A stretch of 28,876 nucleotides of DNA from Micavibrio sp. UBA2705 (GCA_002354205.1 DELD01000071.1:1-28876); one strand, 5' to 3'. Positions 16,706-25,892 are shown, counted from the first letter of the stretch. The notes: a model not told the origin generated them from the sequence alone. Numbers and translations are program-made.

Positions 16706-19591
16706 ATGGCATTTTTTGACAAAGCAAAAGAAAAAAAAGAACTGCATAACATTGGCGCAGGAGACGTTGTAAAATATATGACCCTCCCCCGTATATTGCC
16801 GCGCATAGCTGCGTTCATCAATACGGGCTTTAAGACCCTCGCCTTTTTCATTGCCTGCGTTTTATCAACCGTACGCCTTATTCCTGCAAACCACGAATTT
16901 ATGCGCCCAAAAAACATTGGCAGCTTTGGCATTGTGCAAGTCCTTGCCGTCGCCGCCAACAATATTGAGTTTCGCAAAGACAAAGCCGATCAGGTCATCG
17001 TTTTTACCGTTATTGTTTCTGCCATAGCCATCCTCGCCTTGCAGATTCTTACTTTGGTTGCATCCTTTGTCATGCTGCCTGCTATGGCGCAAATCGCTAA
17101 TATTTTTGACCCATACCCCGCAGCAATACCTGGCGGCGGCGCGACCGTCGATGGTTCAGACGGCCGATATGATATTGCCATGATCTTACTTGATCGCGTC
17201 TTTGGCATTCCTGGCTTTTTTAATTCCTGCGTAAGTATGAATGTGCCTTGCACGGGTATTAACTCTAGCGGCCTTAACAGCGCCAATGAAGTACACGCTG
17301 CCGGCGGCACATTACCTTGGCCCTTCCATGAAGGCCTGCACCAAATGTATTTATTTTATAGCCTTGCCTTGCTGGTCATTGGTTTGCTCATCTTTATTTA
17401 CTTCATTATGGTGATTATTATCGAAACGGCGCAAACGGGCACACCTTTTGGCCGCCGCTTTAATTCTGTGTGGGCGCCTATTCGGATGGTTGTTGCCGTT
17501 GGGCTTCTCGTGCCGTTTGCTTTTGGTATGAATTCTGCCCAGTATATTACGCTTTACGCCGCGAAATGGGGGTCTGGCCTTGCGACAACAGCGTGGTTTA
17601 ACTTTGCGTCCACACTTTCGAAATTATCGACAGAACAAGAACTGCTGGGCACACCAACCGCGCAAACCGCCAATCAGCTCCTCGCCTTTATGTCCCTTGC
17701 TTTGGCCTGTGAATACCATGAAGAGAGTACTTTTAGGTACCCTCCCGCATCAACAAGCGTCACGAAAGATGTTAAAGCATGGCTTGTCAAAAACCATACA
17801 ACACCAGCAGAAAGACGCTCTACCTTCGTCGCCAATACCTACACAGATGCGCGAGATTTCTATGACGGCGGTAACGTTGTTATACGTTTCGGCGACGCTG
17901 ACCCCGCCCTCAGTCAACCTGTGAATGCAAGCTTTCCGGATCCACTGCCCATTGCATATAACAATGATACGGGACAGGTAAGAGCCGCCTGCGGCGAGCT
18001 TGTTATGGTTACCACAGATATGGCCTCTGAAGGCCCCCGCTATCTTTATGATGGGTATTACAACTTAGTTTCAAGCCTATGGGCCTATAGCGCGACGGGG
18101 CTTTTACCTGACGCGGGGGGTGTCACAGGGGCGCAGAACTGTAATTCAGCGGGGAATCTTGCCGATGTACAAGAAGCACTGCAAGATAGTTCAGAGGCAT
18201 GGATAACCGCACGCATTAAAGAGAGTGGCGCGGCTTCGACAGGTATTGGCGGCGCAAATTATTTTATCTCAGGTGAAACGAAGGAACATGTCCATTCTGA
18301 AGTTAACAAAGTCATTCAATGCCTTATCAACAACGCTGTAGCAATTGAACGCGCCAGTGACGCTTTCGACATCCCCCAAGATTTACTCGTCAGGGGCTGG
18401 GCTGGCGCAGGTATTTGGTACAATAAGATTGCCGCTATGAATGGCACGCTAATTAGCGCTGCCAATAATATTCCGGCGGTCACCGCATACCCCATTGCCA
18501 TGGAGCGTACAGCAAAAGCGAAGCTAAGGGTTGATAAGAACGTCAGCGCAGGCGAAATTTACAACCCAAAACGTAGCAGCGGACAATTACTTAACTTGCC
18601 GCGTGGTGACGCAGAAGCGGCTGTCGCACAGGCCTATTATGATCTTTATAAATACTGGCTGACAGATTCCAATCGCATCGGCAAGGCAAGCACATCTGGC
18701 AATTTCTTTGGTGAAATGCTCAGCGCTTTATTTGGTTTAGACGGGCTGTATTCAATCACACAAAATTCAGGCGTTCACCCGCTAGCAAAACTTGTTGGTG
18801 TCGGCAAAGGCCTTATTGACGCAACGATTAGAAACTTGACTGTTGGTACGGTCGCCATGGGCGGCAGCGTTGTCGCAACCTATATTGACAACCCAGCATT
18901 ATCACGTATTGGTGAAGAGGGCGGCGCAATTATTGGTGACATCATGTTTAGTGTAGCCACCGTTGGCCTTACGGCAGGCTTCGTACTTTATTACGTTATT
19001 CCATTCTTGCCGTTTATTTACTTCTTCTTCGCGGTCGGCAACTGGATCAAGACCGTATTTGAAGCCATGGTCGGCGTACCGCTATGGGCGCTTGCGCATA
19101 TACGTATTGATGGCAATGGCCTACCTGGCGACGCCGCAATTAACGGCTATTATCTAATCTTCGAGATTTTCTTAAGGCCGATCATGATTATATTCGGTCT
19201 CATCGCAGGTATCACCGTCTTTGCGGCGATGGCCGCCGTATTACACGACATTTGGGATATTGTCCTCGCCAATGTTGGCGGTACAGGCGACACAGAAAAG
19301 GCAGGGCTGATTGAATCCATTCGTGGGCCAGTCGATAAGCTATTCTACCTCGTCGTCTACACCATTATCCTATATATGATGGCTGTATCATCCTTTAAGT
19401 TGGTTGAACTTATACCGCAACAAATCTTGCGTTGGATGGGGGCGAATGTATCCTCATTTGTTGATCAATCACAAGACGCTGCGGGCGGCCTTGTACAATA
19501 CGCAGCGATTGGTGGCGGACATATGTTTGGACAAATTACAGGCGGCACGAAAGATGCCATGCAAAAAGGTATGGGCGCTTTAAAGAAATAA
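16706..19591 (+). CDS. DotA/TraY-family type IVB secretion inner-membrane protein, copy 3
   Basis: Third paralogue, 961 aa. Elements in order: MTLPRILPRI (25-34), IGSFGIVQVLAVAANNIEF (71-89), hydrophobic segment about 96-123 ending in AMA (126-128), DIAMILLDRVFGIPG (156-170), membrane segments about 216-239 and 260-273, Cys 335, 429, 479 and 539, RGWAGAGIWY (563-572), HPLAKLVGVGKGLI (691-704), a hydrophobic stretch about 751-775, IKTVFEAMVGVPLWALAH (781-798), further membrane segments about 818-845 and 879-897, and ILRWMG (907-912). It has an extra glycine/serine-rich insert after the PG motif (about 173-203), also present in copy 4 but not in 1 or 2. It looks closest to copy 4. AGGA 7 nt before the ATG is a good ribosome site; the gap to copy 2 is 33 nt. 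Confidence 0.88.
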   Translation: MAFFDKAKEKKELHNIGAGDVVKYMTLPRILPRIAAFINTGFKTLAFFIACVLSTVRLIPANHEFMRPKNIGSFGIVQVLAVAANNIEFRKDKADQVIVFTVIVSAIAILALQILTLVASFVMLPAMAQIANIFDPYPAAIPGGGATVDGSDGRYDIAMILLDRVFGIPGFFNSCVSMNVPCTGINSSGLNSANEVHAAGGTLPWPFHEGLHQMYLFYSLALLVIGLLIFIYFIMVIIIETAQTGTPFGRRFNSVWAPIRMVVAVGLLVPFAFGMNSAQYITLYAAKWGSGLATTAWFNFASTLSKLSTEQELLGTPTAQTANQLLAFMSLALACEYHEESTFRYPPASTSVTKDVKAWLVKNHTTPAERRSTFVANTYTDARDFYDGGNVVIRFGDADPALSQPVNASFPDPLPIAYNNDTGQVRAACGELVMVTTDMASEGPRYLYDGYYNLVSSLWAYSATGLLPDAGGVTGAQNCNSAGNLADVQEALQDSSEAWITARIKESGAASTGIGGANYFISGETKEHVHSEVNKVIQCLINNAVAIERASDAFDIPQDLLVRGWAGAGIWYNKIAAMNGTLISAANNIPAVTAYPIAMERTAKAKLRVDKNVSAGEIYNPKRSSGQLLNLPRGDAEAAVAQAYYDLYKYWLTDSNRIGKASTSGNFFGEMLSALFGLDGLYSITQNSGVHPLAKLVGVGKGLIDATIRNLTVGTVAMGGSVVATYIDNPALSRIGEEGGAIIGDIMFSVATVGLTAGFVLYYVIPFLPFIYFFFAVGNWIKTVFEAMVGVPLWALAHIRIDGNGLPGDAAINGYYLIFEIFLRPIMIIFGLIAGITVFAAMAAVLHDIWDIVLANVGGTGDTEKAGLIESIRGPVDKLFYLVVYTIILYMMAVSSFKLVELIPQQILRWMGANVSSFVDQSQDAAGGLVQYAAIGGGHMFGQITGGTKDAMQKGMGALKK

Positions 19592-19638
19592 ACGACGCTG
19601 AACACAACAGAGTTATAAAGGTAAAGGCATAAAAATTT

Positions 19639-22600
19639 ATGGCTGATAAGAAGGTAAAGAACATCACCGTTCCCGTGGCATTAAAATATGCCATGTTGCC
19701 CGGTATTATCCCACGCATTGTTGAGCTTTGGCGCAGCGGCTTTGCTACGATTGCCGCCTTAATGGCACAAATTTTCTTTAATGTCGGCCTGCTTCCTGTT
19801 GGACACACATATCTGAGCGCTCAAAGTTTTGGACGTTTCGGCATCTTCAACGTTATCTTTGCCGCAAAAGAAAACCTCGCCTTTAGCCGCAAGCATCTCG
19901 ATCAAATCATTATCTTCGGCTTAATTTCTTTTTCAATTTTTCTTATTTTTGCGCAAATCCTCTCCTTTGTATTTGCTGTGATTATGCCCGGAGCCTTCGC
20001 GCATATTTTTGAGACGCAAAACCCTTCAAATGATATTGCTTTTGTACTTATGGATCGCATATTTGGCGTACCCGTAACCACAGGCTCTGGCGTTATGGGC
20101 TTCTTTGGTTCTTGCGTTGGTGATATGAGCACACCATGTAGCTCTATGCGCTATGATGGTACAAACTCGGACACCGCCACGATAGAAGTCCCTCCTATTT
20201 TCCCATGGGCATTCCACCATGCATTACACCAGCTTTTCGCCTTTTTTAGCTACACGATCGCCGCCGTTGGCCTGTTTATTCTGCTGTATTTTATTGTCGC
20301 GATTATTCTCGAAAGCATCCAAAGTGGAACACCTTTTGGCAAGCGCTTTGCGAAAGGCTGGGCACCATTACGTCTTATTGCCGCATTAGGTTTAATCATA
20401 CCGATATCCAATGGCCTGAACCTTGCACAATACGGCGTTTTATATTCCGCAAAGTGGGGCTCAAGCCTTGCCACCAATGTTTGGCAACAATTTAATGTCG
20501 AAGCCAGTACATCTGGGCTGATGAATGCCGAATCAATGATCGGCACACCAATGGCAAATGATGCGATGGAAATCGTTAGTTTTCTACACATTGCCACAGC
20601 CTGTAAATACGCAGAAGAACGCGTTTTCCCGTACCGCCACCTCCCCCCTGCTCCGAGCGGCGTCAACTTAGACAAACAAATAAGGGTATATCTTATTAAT
20701 CCACGCAGCAACGCGGTTTTAGATGTCAGTGTGGATACGACCAACCCGCCAGATTACGACGCCGCGCGCGCTTTCTCAGATGGCGGCGATATAATAATGC
20801 GTTTTGGGTCGCTTGACCCCGCGCATAGAACTGGCGCACCTGCGAGCATAAAAGAAGCTTATGGGGCTCATTCTGGGTTTGTTTACCCCTATTGCGGCGA
20901 AATTGTTTTTGCCGCAACAAACGACACTTCGCCAGGCAGAAAGCTGGCGCAGAAAAAGTATTATGACTTTATTTGGGGTATATTAAGCTTAAGCATGGAG
21001 CCCTTTATGACCTACATAAACTCAGGCTACATACCGCCAGACTGCCCTGAAACAGTTCAACAATATACCGCCCTACCTGACCTTATGGGCTTTGGCTACG
21101 ACCTACAACAACATGCCGTTTATGACTCATATGTCCAGCTAAAAAGCGCCGCTACAGCCCAAGGCTTTATGGGCGTTCCCACTACACCATGGCGAACAAT
21201 AGCTCAAGTAAAACAAGACGGGGCGTTTGCGTTACGTACGCATTTGAATTGTATTATTGAGGCCGCAGTTACAGAAGAGCGCGATAATATTAGCGCCTTA
21301 GGCCATAGCGCCGTTCCGCAGCCATTACTTGATCGCGGCTGGGCGGGCGCAGGTATTTGGTATAACCGTCTTGCCGAGCTCAATGGCGGCTTGATTGAAT
21401 CTGTAAATAACCTGCCCTCTATAAAATCTTGGCCCGTAACGTTACAGCGCGTGGCAAAAATACGAACGAGAAATGAGCCGAACGTCATTACTGCAGATTT
21501 ATTCAACCCGAATTTTAGCGCTTTCACACAAGGCGCCATCTTGCCGCGCCATGGCGAACTTGCCGTTGCCCGCTATTATTACGAAATATATAAGACATGG
21601 TTAGAAGATGGCGCAGGCACAGGCGGCCGCGGCAGTACCGGTAACACCTTTGAAGCGACCATCGCGTGGATATTTGGTATTGACGGCCTGTATTCAATGA
21701 CCAAGAATACTGATGAGAATATTCACCCACTTGCCAAATTATCAGGCCTTGGAAAATCGCTTATTGAGGGGTCTATTAGGAATCTGTCCTTAGGTGCCGG
21801 CGCGATGGTTTATGATTTGGTGCAAGGCGCCGATAATCCCCTATCTGGCATGGGTGATTTTGCTGGCGCGATTGGTTCTGCCCTTGTCACCGCAGCAGGT
21901 ATCACAATGACGGCAGGATTTATCTTGTTCTATGTTGTCCCGATGCTGCCCTTCATGTATTTTTTCTTTGCTGTTGGCACATGGGTTAAAACAGTGTTTG
22001 AAGCCATGGTCGGCGTACCGCTATGGGCGCTGGCACACTTACATATTGAAGGTGGCGGCCTGCCTGGTCAGAAAGCGGCAAATGGTTATTATCTACTCTT
22101 TGAAATTTTTGTCCGCCCAATTATGATTGTTATGGGCTTTATTGCATCAATCACGATTTTTTCTGCCATGGCGAACGTTTTGGTCGATATATGGGAAGTT
22201 GTTATTGCCAATGTCGGCGGCGCAACGATTGCTGAGCAGAACACCGTAACATTTGCCGATAATATTCGTGGCCCAGTTGATAAGATGTTCTATCTGGTTA
22301 TGTTTACCATGCTCTTATACATGATTGGCGTCTCTTCATTTAAGCTTGTTGACCAAATTCCGCAAAGTATCTTGCGTTGGGTTGGCGGCTCAGTGCCGAC
22401 CTTTGTTGACCAGAAAGAAGATATTACATCATCTATGGTTTCCCGTACGGCAATGGCTGCGAACCAAATATTCAACCAGTTCACTGGCGGTATAACGCAG
22501 AAATACAAACAAACAAACGCAGCGCAAGATCAGGCCGCCTTGGCCAAATATGGTCATATGAAAGACAGTGAAGTCCCTGACCATATTGCACGCATACGCC

Positions 22601-22770
22601 TAAAACACCCCGAAATGGCGAAAAGTATTGAGCAGAGATCTGCTCAACAAGAACTATCGAAATGGGCTGAACCTCTCGCAAAAGGCGATTCTGTACCGCA
22701 GAATATTAAGGACCTAGTGGAGCGCTTCCCAAGCGTTGCCAAGGCCGTTAAAGAATCTTATAAGGAATAA
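19639..22770 (+). CDS. DotA/TraY-family type IVB secretion inner-membrane protein, copy 4, with C-terminal extension
   Basis: Fourth and longest paralogue, 1043 aa. It keeps AMLPGIIPRI (18-27), SFGRFGIFNVIFAAKENLAF (63-82), hydrophobic segment about 89-115 with AFA (119-121), DIAFVLMDRIFGVPV (132-146), membrane segments about 203-225 and 243-257, Cys 322, 419, 469 and 538, RGWAGAGIWY (566-575), HPLAKLSGLGKSLI (696-709), VKTVFEAMVGVPLWALAH (783-800) and ILRWVG (911-916). Only this copy carries about 90 extra residues after the shared end (about 953-1043): a charged, probably helical cytoplasmic tail. LD in the DIA motif is MD, and PG is PV. Translation starts at ATG 19639; AAAGG lies 11 nt upstream, a slightly long spacing. 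A bidirectional terminator follows, closing the array. Confidence 0.88.
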   Translation: MADKKVKNITVPVALKYAMLPGIIPRIVELWRSGFATIAALMAQIFFNVGLLPVGHTYLSAQSFGRFGIFNVIFAAKENLAFSRKHLDQIIIFGLISFSIFLIFAQILSFVFAVIMPGAFAHIFETQNPSNDIAFVLMDRIFGVPVTTGSGVMGFFGSCVGDMSTPCSSMRYDGTNSDTATIEVPPIFPWAFHHALHQLFAFFSYTIAAVGLFILLYFIVAIILESIQSGTPFGKRFAKGWAPLRLIAALGLIIPISNGLNLAQYGVLYSAKWGSSLATNVWQQFNVEASTSGLMNAESMIGTPMANDAMEIVSFLHIATACKYAEERVFPYRHLPPAPSGVNLDKQIRVYLINPRSNAVLDVSVDTTNPPDYDAARAFSDGGDIIMRFGSLDPAHRTGAPASIKEAYGAHSGFVYPYCGEIVFAATNDTSPGRKLAQKKYYDFIWGILSLSMEPFMTYINSGYIPPDCPETVQQYTALPDLMGFGYDLQQHAVYDSYVQLKSAATAQGFMGVPTTPWRTIAQVKQDGAFALRTHLNCIIEAAVTEERDNISALGHSAVPQPLLDRGWAGAGIWYNRLAELNGGLIESVNNLPSIKSWPVTLQRVAKIRTRNEPNVITADLFNPNFSAFTQGAILPRHGELAVARYYYEIYKTWLEDGAGTGGRGSTGNTFEATIAWIFGIDGLYSMTKNTDENIHPLAKLSGLGKSLIEGSIRNLSLGAGAMVYDLVQGADNPLSGMGDFAGAIGSALVTAAGITMTAGFILFYVVPMLPFMYFFFAVGTWVKTVFEAMVGVPLWALAHLHIEGGGLPGQKAANGYYLLFEIFVRPIMIVMGFIASITIFSAMANVLVDIWEVVIANVGGATIAEQNTVTFADNIRGPVDKMFYLVMFTMLLYMIGVSSFKLVDQIPQSILRWVGGSVPTFVDQKEDITSSMVSRTAMAANQIFNQFTGGITQKYKQTNAAQDQAALAKYGHMKDSEVPDHIARIRLKHPEMAKSIEQRSAQQELSKWAEPLAKGDSVPQNIKDLVERFPSVAKAVKESYKE

Positions 22771-22780
22771 TAATCAACAA

Positions 22781-22814
22781 TAAAAATGCTGCCAAAATCA
22801 TGGCGACATTTTTA
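22781..22814. terminator. Bidirectional terminator between the DotA array and uppP
   Basis: TAAAAATG (22781-22788) pairs with CATTTTTA (22807-22814), and GCCA with TGGC inside, around one mismatch and one G-U pair, with a 6-nt loop. The A-run and T-run on opposite sides allow termination in both directions. Confidence 0.72.
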
Positions 22815-22836
22815 TTATGTCTCTACGCTTCAAGAA

Positions 22837-23694
22837 CTAGAGATAAACAATCAGCAATAAGACTAAACCAAGCAGCGCGCGGTAAAGGACAAATGGTGTA
22901 AAATCATGGTTTTTTAGCCATTTGATCATCACGGCAATCGCAACATAGCCCGCGACAAAAGAAATCATAGCCGCAAGCGCTGCGTCGATGCCAAGCTGCG
23001 CATTATCAGATTTAAGCACATCGAGCCCCGCAAGTAACCCCGCGCCGCTAATTGCAACAACGGATAAAAACAGTGAGAACTTCGCCGCCGCTTCGCGCGT
23101 ATAGCCAAGGCCGCGCGCCGCCGTCATCGTAATCCCTGAACGGCTCGTCCCCGGTATAAGCGCCAAGACCTGCGCCAGCCCTACAATCAGTGCAGATTTC
23201 CAAGTCATTTTACCCACATCAAGCTTATGCGGCGCAAAGCGATCAGCAAGCCAGAGCGCATAAGCAAAAATAAGTGTTGTCCATGCGACGACTTCTGGCG
23301 AGCGCAGCCAATCAGGCTGCCACTTATGCAACATAAACCCTGCAATGACCACCGGAATTGAGGCAAGAATAATGTAAAAAGCGGCATTGCGCCCCTGCGT
23401 AACATCCTCACTGCCGCGCAGCTGAGCATTACCAAAAGCGGATAGGATAACGCCGCGCGCGATTACAAAGAAATCACGCCAAAAATAAAGTAACACGGAA
23501 AATAAAGTCCCGACATGCACTGCAATATCAATAATCGCATCCTGCGCCCAGCGTGCGCTTTCATCCGAAGCGGCGTTTTGCATTTGCCCATTAACCCACT
23601 CATGCGCCAAGATTAAATGCCCCGAAGAGCTTATCGGCAAAAATTCTGTCATGCCCTGTATCAACGCATAAAGGAGGATATAATACCAAATCAT
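22837..23694 (-). CDS. uppP: Undecaprenyl-diphosphatase UppP (BacA)
   Basis: Inner-membrane phosphatase that converts undecaprenyl diphosphate to undecaprenyl phosphate, recycling the lipid carrier for peptidoglycan and surface polysaccharides; it also confers bacitracin tolerance. The 285-aa length is typical. Both active-site motifs are intact: EFLPISSSGHL (17-27) and PGTSRSG (181-187), plus AARGLGYTREAAAKFSLFLS downstream. About eight hydrophobic segments are visible. ATG at 23694 has AAGGTG about 8 nt upstream. The ankyrin-like gene lies 82 nt upstream on the same strand with no terminator between, so read-through is possible. No clear own promoter was found. Confidence 0.96.
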   Translation of the reverse strand: MIWYYILLYALIQGMTEFLPISSSGHLILAHEWVNGQMQNAASDESARWAQDAIIDIAVHVGTLFSVLLYFWRDFFVIARGVILSAFGNAQLRGSEDVTQGRNAAFYIILASIPVVIAGFMLHKWQPDWLRSPEVVAWTTLIFAYALWLADRFAPHKLDVGKMTWKSALIVGLAQVLALIPGTSRSGITMTAARGLGYTREAAAKFSLFLSVVAISGAGLLAGLDVLKSDNAQLGIDAALAAMISFVAGYVAIAVMIKWLKNHDFTPFVLYRALLGLVLLLIVYL

Positions 23695-23776
23695 GTAAAC
23701 AGCACCTTGTGATCAATCAATTGAATAAAAGACACCGTAATAGAATTAAAAGCTGCCGTCTATATAGGGCGTAACA

Positions 23777-25843
23777 TTAGCGTTTATAAATCACATATTG
23801 TCCGTCTGCTGAATCGCGATACCCTTGATAATCACGCGGCTGCGCAAGCTTTGCATCGCAGAGCTGTGGATAGGGTAAGTCCTTTGGCGTGTCGCCATCT
23901 GTCCCAACTAAAAAAGCCGAGACCTCCGCGTTTTTCTGAAATTCAGCCGCCAGATTATCAAGTAAGCCTGACCACTGTACACTATTCATATGCCCATCAA
24001 GATATTCAAGGCTATCAAAAACAAGTTCGCCCTTTTGTCCGCGCCATGCCCAACTTTGTGCGACAATCTGGTCAGTCTTCTTGTCCGCCAAAACATAAAA
24101 CCCACCATGAGGGGATAAATAACCATGCGCTGCGCAGTCCGCGCCGTTATCGCCCAAATGCTGGCAGCAATCTGTAAGCTCACCAAGGACAAGGCCGCGC
24201 AAGTCGCCATCCTTAAGCTTTTTAAAATTATATTTTGGCTTATCAAACAATGCGCCATCAACCACCACGTCAGGTAAGCAGGACACATCATCCTTATCAC
24301 CAAATCCTTGCCTAAATGCAGTAGTGGAGATTAAATCAGCCCCCTTATCAAACAAAGCTTGATCCCAATTGACTTTAAGACAGAGCTTCGCCCATTCTGG
24401 ATAATCCACGCCCTGTTCATATACATGCTCCGCCACAGCATCAAGCGTTGCATTTAACGACCAACTGCGTCCGCATTTACTACGTAGTGGTGCCTCGAGC
24501 ACGTCGGCGAATTGTACTAGCTGCGCCATAGCAGGGCCATGCTGCATGACCGCATCGCCCCATGACTTTAAGTCAAGCTCGCCCGTAATCGGTATAGAAA
24601 TCATATTGGTTGCCATGAAAAGCGGATGCTGCGCATTTTCAGCCCATTTATCTAAATAGCGCATAAGCTGTGCTTTGCTGCCAAATAATGCGGCGGCGCT
24701 ATATGCACAATCAAGAGCCTTATCAACCCCTTCGGCGCGCAATATTTCACTCAGCTCAATAACGAGATCATGGTGATAGTATTGAGGGTTGTACCAATGC
24801 GCATAACGCGGCAAACCGCCTTTTATGACTTCAGTGTGTATGTGCTGCCAATCGCGCAGTGAAGCAAGGCGCTCCCTTATTTCAGTAAACACATCTCCGC
24901 TGCGTGTAAAAACTGTTGTGTGATTGGCCATATAAGTTAAAACTTCCAAATCACAATTTGCAAAAATGCCTGCAAAATCTTCATCATGCACATCATCAAA
25001 AGACTCGCCATGTTGTAAAAGATATTTCATTGTGTCTATGGCGCTATCTGTCGCCGCAAGTATTAGTGCGCTATGTTCACCTACGCTCAAATTCACAGAG
25101 AAATTCTGATGCAAATATTCTAAACTCTCTAAAGCATTACCTTTTGCAGCATTAAACATAGCGGTGTCATGATTAAAATCACCTGCAATGGACATCTCAT
25201 GCATTATAGACAAAATATCAACATAATTATGAAAGGATGCTACGTTATAAAGCTCTTCCATAAATAAGGGATCATCTTTATTCCCATCAATTATGATTTC
25301 TGCTAATTCTGCGCAGCCAATTTCAGTAAGGTTAAGAATATCAGCAGCAAAAAGCGCACCAAAATCGATATCTATTTCATATAAGTAATTGATGACGTCA
25401 GGGCGCCGTTCATTAATTAGGATTTGTAGAAATACATCCCCATATTCTGAAATGTTAAGATCTTCGCTATAATGCGCTTTGATTTCATCTAAATCAGCGC
25501 TTGTACAAAGCCGAAGAAAAGCGCCTTCAGCGCCGTCAAAAAAGGCATTCATATCCTCAGCATCATCTGCTGCCAATTTCTCTTTAATATCGTCATAATT
25601 TATCATACGGTTCTGTTTCGTAGAGGGGGAAAGCGCCTTAACTCGCGCCGCAATATACTCTGCGCCCTGCGCCGCATGATAGCGCAGAATATCTTCTGTT
25701 ACCTCATGCCCACTTGCTTTAAGTTTCACCGCAAGTATCGGCAGCGCCTTACGTAGCGCCTGATAAGTCTCTTGATCTACTTGATCAAGCCCTTCAATCA
25801 CATTTAATGCGCATTGAATCTCTATCGGTTTTTTATGCGGCAT
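23777..25843 (-). CDS. Large ankyrin-like repeat protein with unassigned Cys/His-rich C-terminal domain
   Basis: No family recognised for the full 688-aa protein. Start chosen at 25843 (MPHKKP) because AAGGGAG lies 5 nt upstream; an in-frame ATG at 25861 has no good site. Residues about 105-315 contain degenerate helical repeats of about 33 aa resembling ankyrin or related solenoids (for example DVINYLYEIDIDFGALFAAD and AIDTMKYLLQHGESFDD). The middle, about 325-525, is helical and rich in Trp/Tyr. The C-terminal part, about 545-620, has an arresting pattern: LGELTDCCQHLG, ADCAAHG, SPHGGFYV, IVAQSWAWRG and LVFDSLEY; closely spaced Cys and His suggest a catalytic or metal site. No signal peptide or membrane segment. 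It has its own promoter candidate, between trxA and uppP. A secreted effector role is conceivable given the DotA array nearby and the repeats, but this is inference only. Confidence 0.8.
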   Translation of the reverse strand: MPHKKPIEIQCALNVIEGLDQVDQETYQALRKALPILAVKLKASGHEVTEDILRYHAAQGAEYIAARVKALSPSTKQNRMINYDDIKEKLAADDAEDMNAFFDGAEGAFLRLCTSADLDEIKAHYSEDLNISEYGDVFLQILINERRPDVINYLYEIDIDFGALFAADILNLTEIGCAELAEIIIDGNKDDPLFMEELYNVASFHNYVDILSIMHEMSIAGDFNHDTAMFNAAKGNALESLEYLHQNFSVNLSVGEHSALILAATDSAIDTMKYLLQHGESFDDVHDEDFAGIFANCDLEVLTYMANHTTVFTRSGDVFTEIRERLASLRDWQHIHTEVIKGGLPRYAHWYNPQYYHHDLVIELSEILRAEGVDKALDCAYSAAALFGSKAQLMRYLDKWAENAQHPLFMATNMISIPITGELDLKSWGDAVMQHGPAMAQLVQFADVLEAPLRSKCGRSWSLNATLDAVAEHVYEQGVDYPEWAKLCLKVNWDQALFDKGADLISTTAFRQGFGDKDDVSCLPDVVVDGALFDKPKYNFKKLKDGDLRGLVLGELTDCCQHLGDNGADCAAHGYLSPHGGFYVLADKKTDQIVAQSWAWRGQKGELVFDSLEYLDGHMNSVQWSGLLDNLAAEFQKNAEVSAFLVGTDGDTPKDLPYPQLCDAKLAQPRDYQGYRDSADGQYVIYKR

Positions 25844-25892
25844 GTAAACTCCCTTACCCATTCTCTCAACGGGACAGCTTTATGAAAAACCA

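Noticed and set aside
20250..20744. 164-codon minus-strand frame inside DotA copy 4
   Set aside because: Antisense to a strongly conserved coding region, with no ribosome site and no family resemblance.
10881..22770. Conjugative plasmid or integrative element as the source of the DotA/TraY genes
   Set aside because: No relaxase, integrase, replication gene, tRNA end or direct repeat is seen, and the flanking genes are chromosomal housekeeping genes.
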